64,000 bases of DNA from Larix kaempferi (GCA_027924585.1 BSBM01000076.1:10648001-10712000), one strand, 5' to 3'; shown: positions 36,899-47,011, counted from the first letter of the stretch. Numbers and translations are program-made. Notes: generated from the sequence alone by a model not told the origin.

Positions 36899-39800
36899 AT
36901 GTCAGATCAACAAAGAAGATCACGAAGACAACAGGGCTTAAGCCCTCCACCACCACCACCGCCACGGACTTCTGGTCCGTCTGCATCACGCATTCCTGCT
37001 CCTCCTGGCCGCGGTGCTGGTCGAGGCAACATCCCACCGCCGATCCGCACAACATCTTCAGTTACGCCTGTAACTGCCACACACAGCACAGTCTCAGAAT
37101 CCATTGCAGCGTCTATCACCACTAGCATGTCTGAGGCTTCCACTGTCACCTCACCCACTGTCATCCCAGATTTATCTGTAACAGTGGGCACAGTTACAGC
37201 AGCTGAACCTAGCACGACCCAGAGTACTAGACCAGAGGTCATTCTTCTACCGGAGGCCAACACTTCCCGTCCATCAGAAATTTTCCACGATGATATAGAC
37301 GGATCTATTGGCACCACAGAAGGATCCGACCAGGACATACCTGGCCTAATTTCAGTCCCAGGCGGCTACGTTGAGATCGTTGAAGGTACTCGTCTACCTG
37401 ACACACCTTTTGAACCTGATTATGGCTTCATTACTTCCCAGACGGAACTTCCGCCTGTTATTACTACATCACCCAGTGTTCATCCTCAGGAGACAAGTTC
37501 TTCTAGCAACGTACCTCGCACTTTTCATCTACCCAACATTCCACCGGGACACGAAATTATGGCTTCCATTCAGTCTAGTATGGTTAGCCTAGCGAACTCT
37601 CCGTTAGCATCGGCACAATTTAGACGCAACACAGAGCAAATGCTTTCAACAGCGTCTAGATACCCCCCTGTTTCTCGTCCTTCTGACTATAGGGATCCCA
37701 ACGTTCCGTCTAGCACAGAATTTCATCATTCCTTTGCAGACGGCTCAGGACCTTCGAACTTTACTACACCTAGGTTCCTGCCAGATCCCCAAAATCTTTT
37801 TCAGGATATGAACTCGGATCCAGTTCTCGATGGTTCTCCTATTATTGAACACGTGATGGACGACGCTGATACTCCTGGGCTAAATTCCCCACATTTGCTG
37901 TCATCACCAATGTTTGGTGCACATTCTATGAGAGATAACCCAGTTTTTTCTCCGTCCTCACCTGTCCAATACGGACGACCGCCTCCGCTAATCGGTACTT
38001 TTGGCGCCGTTAGCCAATCCATGCTATCATATTTAGCTAGCGGCGGAAGAACACTTAGTCATACTGCTGGATCTTCCGTTTCGACAGGAGGATCACCTTC
38101 AGCCACCATTTATACTATTTCAGGAGGTGGACAACCGACTGCAATGGTCCCTAACTCCAACTTACAAACCCTCCCTGGTGGGCCATCAACCCAACCAGCT
38201 GGGGGGCAACCTTTTGTTGGGAACCCCATTGCTAGTCAACAACCTCCCACTGGTGGGCCTTCAACCCAACCAATCGGAGGACAACCTTTTGCTGGGAACC
38301 CAATCCCCAGTCTACAGCCTCCTCACATAGGGCCATCCAACCTAACTGCTGGCGGACAACCTATTGGCCCGTTCCAACAAGTTTCCCAACCAGCAGTTTC
38401 TACTCAGTTTGGTATGTACAATCCACCTGGCAGTGGGCAACCTTATTCCGGTGTTCCCACCGGGCCTTACTCTCAACCACCCCTGTCAGGTATGCTTCCT
38501 TCTTGGGATCATCAAATCCCACAGAGTGGGGGGTACTCACTTTTCGGAAACTGGAACCAAGCTGGAGGGCAATCTCAGATTTTCCCCAACTTGAATTCTG
38601 GCTTCCCTTACCCTTCGGCTGCCACAACTCCTTGGAACCCGTCACTTCAATTTCCACTCGTTCCTCAAGCAGGAACGAACATTCCATGGACACCACAGTT
38701 GCAGCCACCCCCCAACCCTGCTATGGGAAATTCTCCACTTACACAGTATGGTGGCAACATCCCTGGAACACAACAATTCCAAGGAACTTTTTCCCAACAA
38801 GGAATAGCAACTAATCCTGGGCATCAACAACTTCAGGGTACTATACCCACTCAGCAGAACACTTACCAACCAGTTGCTTACAATCAACCGGTTAACCAGA
38901 TGGCTTATTATCCGCAGAACTTTCAGCAGTATCCCGTGGGAAACACATATGGGTATAACACACAACAGCATGCTATGCAAGGCCCTCCAGGGTTCCCTGC
39001 ACCACATGGTTATTACTCATACCCGCAGACCAACCGTCAACTTCCCTTCTTGGCCACACTTGATCTACCTGATTTGTCGAGGCTTATTAACGATCCTATT
39101 TGGCATGAACCTCACTGGCCACCTATCCCAGCCAAACTACCATCGGATATTCCCAAGTTCGATGCTAAGCCCGGGGAAGACCCCAAGAACCACGTGATGA
39201 CCTTCCATCTTTGGTGTTCATCAAACTCCTTGATGGATGATTCCATCCGACTTCGACTCTTCCAACGTACGCTTACCGGAACGGCAGCAAAATGGTACAT
39301 CGAGCTGCCACAACACTCTTTTCGTGATTTCAACACTTTGGCTATGCAGTTTCTGACACATTTCCAGCTTCCCATCCGATATGAGACTGGAACAGAACTG
39401 CTAACTTCACTGCGTCAAACCACCTCTACACACATCTCGGATCACATCCATGAGTGGCGAAGACGCCGTAGGCTAATAAAGGCACCTATTCCAGATCAAC
39501 TACTTGCTGATTGGTTTACAAAATCCTTTTTACCTCCCATAGCCAGAGATATTGCTATGCGCGGACCCGTTACGGAAGAACAAGCCATCTCGGCAGCACA
39601 ATACATGGATTTAGTATATACTCAATCCGGTACTTTACACGAACTTCTTCCACATGCTTCCCGCATTCACACTGATCCTACAAAACCTACTACTGAACCA
39701 CCCATTGATGGTATAGTTGGTTCAGTTAAGGCTCAGCCTGCTATCAACTCGACGGGGCAACAAGCTTCTGCTTCCCCCGCTTTTACCCAGGCCGCTTCAA

Positions 39801-42800
39801 AAGCTTCCACTTCTCCTGCTGTCTCCTCCGAAGTGAATGCAGTCCAATCTACATCACAACCCTCCGGAGGAAAGAAGAAAAACAACCGTGGTAAACCCAA
39901 GAAGAACCAGCAGGAGAACCCCAAACCACAACCCACCCAGAATGATCAAAAACCACGTCGGAAAGCTAAGTTTCCCTGCTTGATTTGTCAAGATGATCAT
40001 TATACGCGTGACTGTCCCTACAAGGACGAGGTCCATAAGTTCGTTAAAGGATCCTCTAGACCGGCAGTACTAACTGACCCTTTCCCCCAACAGCAACAGC
40101 AAATGGTTGCCCAAGAATCCCCACAAGGGGGCAACCCGACCAATCCTTCCCGTGGAGAGACGTCCACAAACCGCGAGATCCTAATGACAAGTAATGAGGA
40201 GATTAATATCACCACTCGTTCAAAGACGTATGACAATCCTCCAAGTTCAACCAAACAATCGGAGACAGCTAAAGGCAAGTCTCCTGTTGAAGATCCGATT
40301 CCTATTCCCCCCCCTAATGGTCACCTCCATATCGAGAGACCACTTATGGACACAGTGCTACGCCCACCTAAGGGCACCATACGAAAGGCGACATTCAATC
40401 CGAATGCGCGAGCTGCCCAAAACTACAACATTGTTGAAGATTTGGCTCAAGCACCTTGCGCTATGTCAACTCTCGAGGTTCTCCAACACTGCCCCACGCA
40501 GCGTAGAACCCTACTTTCAGCACTGGGGGCATTGGACCCAGATACTTCAAACTCCATCTTGTTTAACTTGGAGCACGCTAAACCTAGGCTTTCTCACCAG
40601 TTAGCCTTCCAGGTGCATACGAAAATCCGTGGAAATGTTATCCACCGCACAGTGTTAGATGAGGGTGCTTCCACGTCGATTATGTCTTTGAACTGCTGGA
40701 GAGCTCTCGGCTCGCCTGAGGTCACAACTTCTCCCACTACTCTTAGAGCGTTTGATGGACATGGTTTTCAACCATACGGACTCATCCCCTCAATCGGTGT
40801 TGAACTGGGGGGCAAAACAGTATCCGTACACATCGAAGTCGTAGATGCACCTTTGGATTACAACCTCCTACTTGGTCGGAACTGGTTCTATGCCATGACT
40901 GCCATAGCATCTACAGTCTTCCGGATTGTACAATTTCCTCATGAAGGGAAAATTGTCACTATTGATCAATTGGATTACTGTATCCCAGACTCCCATCCAA
41001 ACTCCACCAATACCGTTCCGTTATTGGATCAACCTCGGTACCGGTTCCAAGACATAGGTGTTGGTCTCATGAAGGATTCATCCCTCATTGGAGTTTTTCC
41101 AGAGCTGGGAACCCATCTTCAACCAGTCAACATGATTTCGTCACATGACACCCCGTCTGATGATTCATGGGTGATACCGAGTCCTACTCAGATCCAAGGC
41201 TATGGCAATTCCATGCCTTTGAACAGAAACCTTGCATCTTATGACGCGATCCAATCAGCCACAGATTGGGTCGACTGTTCTACTGATCACATAGTGGCAC
41301 AGCTCTCGACTGAAACTCATACACGCCCACCATTGTTTGATCCTCTCAACTTGATTTTTCCTACTGACGAATCAATCATAGAGGTTATGTGCGGTAATGA
41401 GCCACCATGGGGAGATTTTCATCATCGATCTTCATTCCCCACCATTCAGTCACTCGAGCCCGATACCAAATCCAGTGCTTCACTTGGGATGGTTCAAACC
41501 AAGTTCCCCACTTCCCTCGACGAAGTATTTTCTGAAGGAAACTTGGCCAATCTCATGGTAACCACTCCCATTGATATTTCAGTAAAGCCTGGTATCGTGG
41601 AAAACGTACACATTGGCAAAACATGTACTCCTCTTGAGACGGAGTTCTATAATGCCTACTTTAAAACTTTCCGCGATGTTTTCGCTTGGAGTTATGAAGA
41701 GATGCCAGGAATCGACCCATCGATTGTAGTCCACGAAATTCCAACTTTCCCTGGCGCCCGACCTGTTCGGCAAAAGCTTCGACCCGTTCATCCTCGTAAG
41801 GCAGCCGCCATTAAAGCAGAGGTTGAAAAACTTTTGCGTGCTGGTTTTATCTATCCTGTCCCATTGACAGAATGGGTATCCAACATCGTCCCTGTAGCCA
41901 AGAAACAGGGAACGATTAGAGTCTGTGTTGATTACCGTGATTTGAACAAAGCTTGTCCCAAGGACAACTACCCAACTCCGTTTATCGACCAGATCATCGA
42001 TAACTGTGCCGGAAGTGTTATCTTTTCATTCATGGATGGCTTTTCTGGCTATAATCAGATCGATATCCTCCCAGCCGACCAGCACAAAACGGCCTTTATC
42101 TGCCCTTGGGGGATCTTCGCATATCGGAAGTTACCTTTTGGCCTCAAAAATGCCGGGGCAACTTTCCAACGGGCGATGTCCTACGCATTCCATGACATCA
42201 AACATATCGTAGAGCCATATCTCGATGACCTTCCCGCTCATTCTCGAACTCGGGAAGAACATCCAGATCACTTGAGTGCCATTTTCGAAAGGTGCCGGCG
42301 CTACAATATACGTTTGAACCCGCATAAGTGCGTCTTCTGTGTAGAAGCCGGAAAACTGTTGGGCTTCATAGTCTCCAAAGACGGGATACGTCTAGATCCC
42401 GCAAAGGTAGCAGCTATCATAGCCCTGCCTTCACCTACCAATATTCCAGAACTTCAATGTTTGCAAGGGCATGCAAACTTTCTACGCCGTTTTATTTGTA
42501 ATCTGTCTGAGATAACAAAAGGCTACATGCGGCTTCTCAAGAAGAATGTTCCCTTCATATGGGATGATGAAGCCCAACGCTCCTTTGACAATTTAAAGGC
42601 AGCCTTAACTAAAGATCCTGTGATTCAACCCCCCAATTACACACAGGACTACATCCTTTATCTCGCAGCCTCGATTTCCACCATTGGTATGGTGTTAGTC
42701 CAGGAAGATCACAACGGCATAGAACATGTGGTGTACTACCTCAGCAAGAGTCTTCTCGACTCTGAAACTCGCTACTCACATGTTGAAAAGCTGGCTCTGG

Positions 42801-44338
42801 CAACAGTGTTTGCTGTCCAGAGATTTCGTCACTACATCTTACTCCGCCGGACCACCGTCATCGCCGATTTCAATCCGATGTACTATATCCTCACACGACA
42901 AGTGCTTGGGGGCAAATACTCCCGTTGGATTGTCATCCTTCAAGAGTTTGACTTGGAATTCGTCAAAGCCAAGTCTAAGAAATCTCTGGTCTTCGCTGAG
43001 TTAATTTGTCACTTGCCCCGTGCTACTGAGCAATCCGAGCCCATTGATTCTCTTCCCGACGAATCACTGTTCCTCATTAGCACGTCTGATCCGTGGTATG
43101 GGGATATTCTCTTATATCTCCAAACCCAACGCTTCCGTCCCGACCTCAACCGCGATGAACGACGACGTATTAGACATCACGCAAAATACTACCTTATAGT
43201 GAACGATACTTTGTATCGGCGTGGTGTCGACAGTGTCCTTCGACGCTGTTTGACTTTAGATGAGGCGGAACGCGTTCTCAATGACTGCCATGCTGGAGCA
43301 TGTGGTGGTCATCTCTCTGGGATGGCTACGGCCCAGAAAATATTGCGAGCGGGATACTTCTGGCCTTCGATTTTCAAAGACTGCATTGAAACAGTCAAGA
43401 AGTGTCCGCCATGTCAATTCTTCCATAGCAAAGCACGCTCGCATCCTGCTCCACTCCATCCTGTTATTGCCGTCGGCCCCTTCTCCAAATGGGGCATTGA
43501 TTTTATGCACTGTAAGCCCACTTCAGCCGGGGGGCATAGCTATGTCATAGTAGCTGTGGACTATTTTACAAAATGGGCTGAAGCGATGCCTACGTACGCT
43601 GAAGACGGCAAAACAGCAGCGCAATTCATATTCAATCATATCATAGCTAGATTCGGTGTCCCACAGTCTATTGTGACCGATCATGGTTCCCATTTTAGGA
43701 ATCATATGATCGAAGAACTAAGTGCCAAATTGGGTTTTCGCCACGAAAACTCAACTCCGTATTACCCACAAGCCAATGGCCAAGTTGAAGCCATCAATAA
43801 GGTCCTGAAACGAATGATTCAGCGCATTGTGGGTACCCAAAAATCCAATTGGCACTCAGCTCTGTTCTCAGCACTGTGGGCATACCGAACCTCAGTGAAA
43901 AGTGCTACTGGGTTTACACCATTTCAATTGGTGTACGGCCTGGAAGCCATTCTCCCGATTGAATGTGAAATTCCATCACTCAAGATAGCCATAGAGCTAC
44001 TTCCACACACTACTTCTGAAGAAGAACGGTTTCTATACCTAGCCAAGCTAGATGAAACCCGCCGCGACGCCGCTTTGGCTAATGAAGCTCACAAAAAACG
44101 CGTCAAAGCTCAATATGACAAATCCGTTCAACCTCGGATCTTTAATGAGGGTGACCTTGTACTTACATATGATCAGATGCATGACAAACTTGGAAAAGGC
44201 AAGCTTGAATCTATGTGGTACGGCCCCTTCATCATAAAACGTGTCTTAGAAAAAGGAGCCTATGAACTAATCGACTGTGATGGTACGCCATTGGCACGGC
44301 CCCGCAACGGGCTATACCTCAAGCGTTTCTACGCATGA
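36899..44338 (+). CDS. gag-pol: Element D gag-pol polyprotein (2479 aa): gag, protease, RT, RNase H, integrase
   Basis: Encodes the replication proteins of D in one frame. Residues 1-740 are Pro/Ser/Thr/Gly/Gln-rich with GGPSTQP-GGQPF repeats. The capsid domain is about 745-905, and a CX2CX3HX4C zinc knuckle is at 1027-1039. Protease is near 1251 with DEGAS in place of DTG/DSG. RT is about 1615-1790 with YLDD near 1773. RNase H is about 1915-2040; its first catalytic Asp is Ala (YLAAS) and its last is Glu (FAELI). The integrase HHCC finger is about 2130-2171, with DDE residues near 2200, 2260 and 2296 (DX35E spacing kept). Start: first ATG after the leader, opening MSDQQRRSRRQ. No interruption, unlike every other pol here, and it ends 121 bp before the second RNase H ATG. 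Confidence 0.95.
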   Translation: MSDQQRRSRRQQGLSPPPPPPPRTSGPSASRIPAPPGRGAGRGNIPPPIRTTSSVTPVTATHSTVSESIAASITTSMSEASTVTSPTVIPDLSVTVGTVTAAEPSTTQSTRPEVILLPEANTSRPSEIFHDDIDGSIGTTEGSDQDIPGLISVPGGYVEIVEGTRLPDTPFEPDYGFITSQTELPPVITTSPSVHPQETSSSSNVPRTFHLPNIPPGHEIMASIQSSMVSLANSPLASAQFRRNTEQMLSTASRYPPVSRPSDYRDPNVPSSTEFHHSFADGSGPSNFTTPRFLPDPQNLFQDMNSDPVLDGSPIIEHVMDDADTPGLNSPHLLSSPMFGAHSMRDNPVFSPSSPVQYGRPPPLIGTFGAVSQSMLSYLASGGRTLSHTAGSSVSTGGSPSATIYTISGGGQPTAMVPNSNLQTLPGGPSTQPAGGQPFVGNPIASQQPPTGGPSTQPIGGQPFAGNPIPSLQPPHIGPSNLTAGGQPIGPFQQVSQPAVSTQFGMYNPPGSGQPYSGVPTGPYSQPPLSGMLPSWDHQIPQSGGYSLFGNWNQAGGQSQIFPNLNSGFPYPSAATTPWNPSLQFPLVPQAGTNIPWTPQLQPPPNPAMGNSPLTQYGGNIPGTQQFQGTFSQQGIATNPGHQQLQGTIPTQQNTYQPVAYNQPVNQMAYYPQNFQQYPVGNTYGYNTQQHAMQGPPGFPAPHGYYSYPQTNRQLPFLATLDLPDLSRLINDPIWHEPHWPPIPAKLPSDIPKFDAKPGEDPKNHVMTFHLWCSSNSLMDDSIRLRLFQRTLTGTAAKWYIELPQHSFRDFNTLAMQFLTHFQLPIRYETGTELLTSLRQTTSTHISDHIHEWRRRRRLIKAPIPDQLLADWFTKSFLPPIARDIAMRGPVTEEQAISAAQYMDLVYTQSGTLHELLPHASRIHTDPTKPTTEPPIDGIVGSVKAQPAINSTGQQASASPAFTQAASKASTSPAVSSEVNAVQSTSQPSGGKKKNNRGKPKKNQQENPKPQPTQNDQKPRRKAKFPCLICQDDHYTRDCPYKDEVHKFVKGSSRPAVLTDPFPQQQQQMVAQESPQGGNPTNPSRGETSTNREILMTSNEEINITTRSKTYDNPPSSTKQSETAKGKSPVEDPIPIPPPNGHLHIERPLMDTVLRPPKGTIRKATFNPNARAAQNYNIVEDLAQAPCAMSTLEVLQHCPTQRRTLLSALGALDPDTSNSILFNLEHAKPRLSHQLAFQVHTKIRGNVIHRTVLDEGASTSIMSLNCWRALGSPEVTTSPTTLRAFDGHGFQPYGLIPSIGVELGGKTVSVHIEVVDAPLDYNLLLGRNWFYAMTAIASTVFRIVQFPHEGKIVTIDQLDYCIPDSHPNSTNTVPLLDQPRYRFQDIGVGLMKDSSLIGVFPELGTHLQPVNMISSHDTPSDDSWVIPSPTQIQGYGNSMPLNRNLASYDAIQSATDWVDCSTDHIVAQLSTETHTRPPLFDPLNLIFPTDESIIEVMCGNEPPWGDFHHRSSFPTIQSLEPDTKSSASLGMVQTKFPTSLDEVFSEGNLANLMVTTPIDISVKPGIVENVHIGKTCTPLETEFYNAYFKTFRDVFAWSYEEMPGIDPSIVVHEIPTFPGARPVRQKLRPVHPRKAAAIKAEVEKLLRAGFIYPVPLTEWVSNIVPVAKKQGTIRVCVDYRDLNKACPKDNYPTPFIDQIIDNCAGSVIFSFMDGFSGYNQIDILPADQHKTAFICPWGIFAYRKLPFGLKNAGATFQRAMSYAFHDIKHIVEPYLDDLPAHSRTREEHPDHLSAIFERCRRYNIRLNPHKCVFCVEAGKLLGFIVSKDGIRLDPAKVAAIIALPSPTNIPELQCLQGHANFLRRFICNLSEITKGYMRLLKKNVPFIWDDEAQRSFDNLKAALTKDPVIQPPNYTQDYILYLAASISTIGMVLVQEDHNGIEHVVYYLSKSLLDSETRYSHVEKLALATVFAVQRFRHYILLRRTTVIADFNPMYYILTRQVLGGKYSRWIVILQEFDLEFVKAKSKKSLVFAELICHLPRATEQSEPIDSLPDESLFLISTSDPWYGDILLYLQTQRFRPDLNRDERRRIRHHAKYYLIVNDTLYRRGVDSVLRRCLTLDEAERVLNDCHAGACGGHLSGMATAQKILRAGYFWPSIFKDCIETVKKCPPCQFFHSKARSHPAPLHPVIAVGPFSKWGIDFMHCKPTSAGGHSYVIVAVDYFTKWAEAMPTYAEDGKTAAQFIFNHIIARFGVPQSIVTDHGSHFRNHMIEELSAKLGFRHENSTPYYPQANGQVEAINKVLKRMIQRIVGTQKSNWHSALFSALWAYRTSVKSATGFTPFQLVYGLEAILPIECEIPSLKIAIELLPHTTSEEERFLYLAKLDETRRDAALANEAHKKRVKAQYDKSVQPRIFNEGDLVLTYDQMHDKLGKGKLESMWYGPFIIKRVLEKGAYELIDCDGTPLARPRNGLYLKRFYA

Positions 44339-44459
44339 GGTTACACCACGCGGGTTACTTCTTGTACATAATGTACTTAGTTTGTTTTTTGCTTTATTTT
44401 TAGTGTGCGCGTGGATCTTATGTATCTACTCTTACTTTGACTCGTGCTTTTATGTGCAG

Positions 44460-44873
44460 ATGTCTACCTACTTTGGATTCGCTGACGGTGCAAGCCGACA
44501 TACCCGGAATCTCGCTTCCGCAGCATGGGTGATTTATTCCCCCACTGGCGAGTTGTTTTCTTCAGGAGCCATTTGTTTAGGTCCCGCAACCAACAATATC
44601 GCAGAGTACCATGCAGTCATTGGTCTCTTAACGGAGGTTGCCTCACTCGGGATTGACTCCTTATCGGTCTTTTTAGATTCCCAACTCGTGGTTTCTCATC
44701 TAAACCGTGTTTACACAGTTCGCGATCCTACATTACTTCGTTTATGTCGAAGAGTACGCCTCTTGGAACGGTCATTTGATTTTATCACATATCAACACAT
44801 ACCGAGAGAATTCAATTGTATTGCCGATTCATTGGCTAATTACATTTTGGATTGGCATCTTGCCCATACATAA
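44460..44873 (+). CDS. Element D second RNase H (archaeal/plant-type, aRNH), 137 aa
   Basis: A complete RNase H fold protein that would degrade RNA in RNA-DNA hybrids during reverse transcription. All four catalytic acids are present: D9 (FADGAS), E49 (NNIAEYHA), D73 (FLDSQLV) and D123 (CIADSLAN). Tat-lineage elements are known to carry such an extra RNase H. Here it is a separate ORF in the +1 frame relative to gag-pol. An ATG-led open frame already begins at 44277, overlapping the pol end, but the domain starts cleanly at ATG 44460. The preceding sequence is pyrimidine-rich and ends GTGCAG directly before the ATG, like a splice acceptor, so expression from a spliced message is likely. It compensates for the damaged RNase H inside pol. 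Confidence 0.88.
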   Translation: MSTYFGFADGASRHTRNLASAAWVIYSPTGELFSSGAICLGPATNNIAEYHAVIGLLTEVASLGIDSLSVFLDSQLVVSHLNRVYTVRDPTLLRLCRRVRLLERSFDFITYQHIPREFNCIADSLANYILDWHLAHT

Positions 44874-45077
44874 ACACATCATTAAAAATTAAAATGCACA
44901 AGTCATTGTAAATATTTAGATCATAAATAGGTCCATATCACTGTATATAAAAGTGTTTTTTCCAAAATACATAAAGTTTGTGTTAAAGGCAAAATTGGGG
45001 ATTAAATCCCATATACAAAAAATTGGCCCTCAAAGCCTACATATCGTGTACATGCCGCAAAAAGATCTAAAGACCAT
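44874..45077. other. Convergent spacer between aRNH and the antisense gene
   Basis: 204 bp between the stop of the sense aRNH and the stop of the antisense gene. AT-rich, without coding content; it should hold the 3' end of the antisense transcript. Confidence 0.6.
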
Positions 45078-46350
45078 CTATGGAGACCTAGGAGACCTAT
45101 CACGTCCCTCATCGGACTCCTCCCGCCGCTGGTGGTAACACATCACAGCTCGAACCACTTTCCGAAGAAGTCGACTGATACGACCGGGTACACCTACAGT
45201 ATGACGCTGGAGAGGGTAAGGGACATCATCCATCCGCATAGCAGGAATCCCATGGGTCAATCCCTGCAGGTTCCTCTCAATATCCCGCACACCTCCTCCC
45301 TCATCTTCATCTTCTTCTTCGACAGGATCAGCTCGACGATCTACACCGCCACGACGTAGTGGTGAATATCCAGCTGGTCGTTGTGGTCCACGATCTGCAA
45401 CATGCATACGAATTTACATTAGAAGTCTTTTACACATTCTAAAAAAGCATTAAAAATTAAATATTCAAAAAGAAAAAATACATATCCATGAAGGTCATAC
45501 CAGAGTCATCCCAGTCATCATCTTCCGGCAAAGCCAAGTCAATATCCTCGCGGAAATCTACCCCTGAATAGGGATAGTCGTCGATCATGATTATCTGCTC
45601 CTCTAGCCAAGAGAAGAAGTCCTCTCCAAAAGCTAGCCGCTGAGGCCCTCCAAGGCGCCCGGCATAATCGCTCCATCGAGCCATCCATGGCTCAGTAGGT
45701 GGGCGAGGATGCATAGATATCTGCGGACGTAGTAATGGCACCCTTGCCAGGAAGAAAGTGACCAAGATACTCCCATAGCCAAACTGGGTATTTTTCCCAG
45801 TTCTACATTTGTGCACCTGTTCCTTCATATGGGACAGCACTGCATCACACCAGTTGAAGACCGTTCCTCCCATGCACTCTGCTGCGAGATTTACCTGTGT
45901 GCGGGTTGCCTGATGTGGGCTCACGCTTCCCGCTGCACGTGTAATAGTGAATAGCAAAGTTTTGAAAGGAACATTTGTGACCTCTTTTATGGCCACTTTC
46001 CCACTCTTCTTACTCGAACCCACCTGACAATATCGAGCAATTAAATCATCCGTGCTTGAGTCTGAAGCACTGTACCCGGTAAGATTCGGCCGGGCCCCTC
46101 TTTTCGAGAGACCCGTGAGGAAGTAGATGTCTTCAAGTTGAATTTCAAGCACGTTCTCTCCCACTCGGAAAGCTTCGATATCAGGATCCCACAATTGAAT
46201 GAGGTGAGTAAGTAGTTTGGGTTGTTGACGGATTCCTTTAGTCTTGAAAAACTTTAACAAACCACATTCTCTCAATGCGGTCACGGTGGGTAAGTGATTT
46301 TCGGCCCTAAAATCATCCGCTTCATGTTCCCTCTCTTTCCAACTCACCAT
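45078..46350 (-). CDS. Element D antisense gene, spliced, 388 aa, plant-mobile-domain-like
   Basis: Minus strand: exon 46350-45501, intron 45500-45395 (106 nt, GT-AG, T-rich), exon 45394-45078. The exons total 1167 nt, exactly 389 codons with stop, and the frame is kept across the junction (..DDWDDS then DRGPQRPAGY..). Residues about 40-110 contain LIQLWDPDIEAF and QLEDIYFLTGLSKRG, the W-x-P...F...LED..LTGL pattern of PMD proteins; later YGSILVTFFLARVPLLRP. The second exon is acidic, then Arg/Ser-rich. Antisense extra ORFs are reported in Tat elements. Host PMD proteins such as MAIL1 and MAIN act in gene expression and TE silencing, so an anti-silencing role is possible but only a guess. It could instead be another plant transposon-linked family. 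Confidence 0.8.
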
Positions 46351-46376
46351 TTTGCCTCAAACAAGTTGCAAACCCC

Positions 46377-46698
46377 TGCAAAAAAGCAAACAAAGTAATT
46401 AATGACTATTTAACAACTTGATTCTAGCAAAAATTTGAGGAAAAATTGATTTTTTGAATTTAATTTTCGCACGTGCCGCGCCTGGAGGACACCATGCCGC
46501 GCGGCAGTCCACAGTGCCGCGCCTCCTTTTGGAGTTACAGCGCGGCACTGTTGAACAGTGCCGCGTTTCACGATAGGGGCTCCACGCGGCAGTACGGCAG
46601 GCGATTCTTGCCAAAAGGGCTTGCCAAAAAATAAATTTTTCCCTGGTGAAAGTAAAAATTTCTTGCATGAAATGAAAGAGGAGTTCAAGCACTCTTAC
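46377..46698 (-). other. Predicted 5'-UTR intron of the antisense gene (322 nt)
   Basis: On the minus strand the donor is CCAG|GTAAGAG (intron starts 46698) and the acceptor TTTGCTTTTTTGCAG (ends about 46377). The exon upstream (about 46805-46699) contains no ATG, so after splicing the first ATG is the one at 46350, in agreement with the proposed start. The intron contains six copies of the GTGCCGCGC-type motif. Confidence 0.65.
46470..46594. repeat. GTGCCGCGC motif cluster upstream of the antisense gene
   Basis: Six copies in 125 bp, in both orientations: near 46473, 46494, 46513, 46539, 46557 and 46583. Same motif as in the LTRs and leader of D. Confidence 0.85.
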
Positions 46699-46831
46699 CT
46701 GGCACAGACGGCGGTCGAAATGGTCTCCCAGAACTCTCGGTATCGATCCTTGAAATTTGGCTCCAAAATGGGTAAAAATGTCTCCTTTGGGTAAAAATCA
46801 CAAATGAATAGTAATTTCTATTTTTACCATG

Positions 46832-46840
46832 CTTTATATA
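46832..46840 (-). promoter_or_regulatory. TATA box of the antisense gene
   Basis: TATATAAAG on the minus strand, about 135 bp upstream of the predicted first splice donor. Expected transcription start near 46805. Together with the two introns this gives the antisense ORF a complete gene layout. Confidence 0.6.
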
Positions 46841-47011
46841 GCATTTTTCCACATTTTTTAATTAATTAATTACTATTTCAAAATTAATAAACCCTTATTC
46901 ATATTACTAATGCCCGATTTTTGAGCATTTATTGACAGGATCTGCGGTAAAAATGGGATACAGTCATACTGGTGTTTGTTCGTAGTTTGACCTTCATATT
47001 GAGCCCACTTT

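Noticed and set aside
36907-37338. 143-codon antisense ORF opposite the start of D gag-pol
   Set aside because: Shadow of the Pro/Ser/Thr-rich sense frame, with glycine runs opposite proline codons.
44340-44459. GT-AG intron joining D pol to the second RNase H
   Set aside because: The pol stop codon lies before the donor, so splicing this piece would not fuse the two proteins.
46699-46800. Leader exon of the antisense gene as extra coding sequence (readable as FKDRYREFWETIS)
   Set aside because: It has no ATG in the exon, and a TGA follows the splice in the same frame before ATG 46350. It may be a former coding exon, but as the sequence stands it is untranslated.
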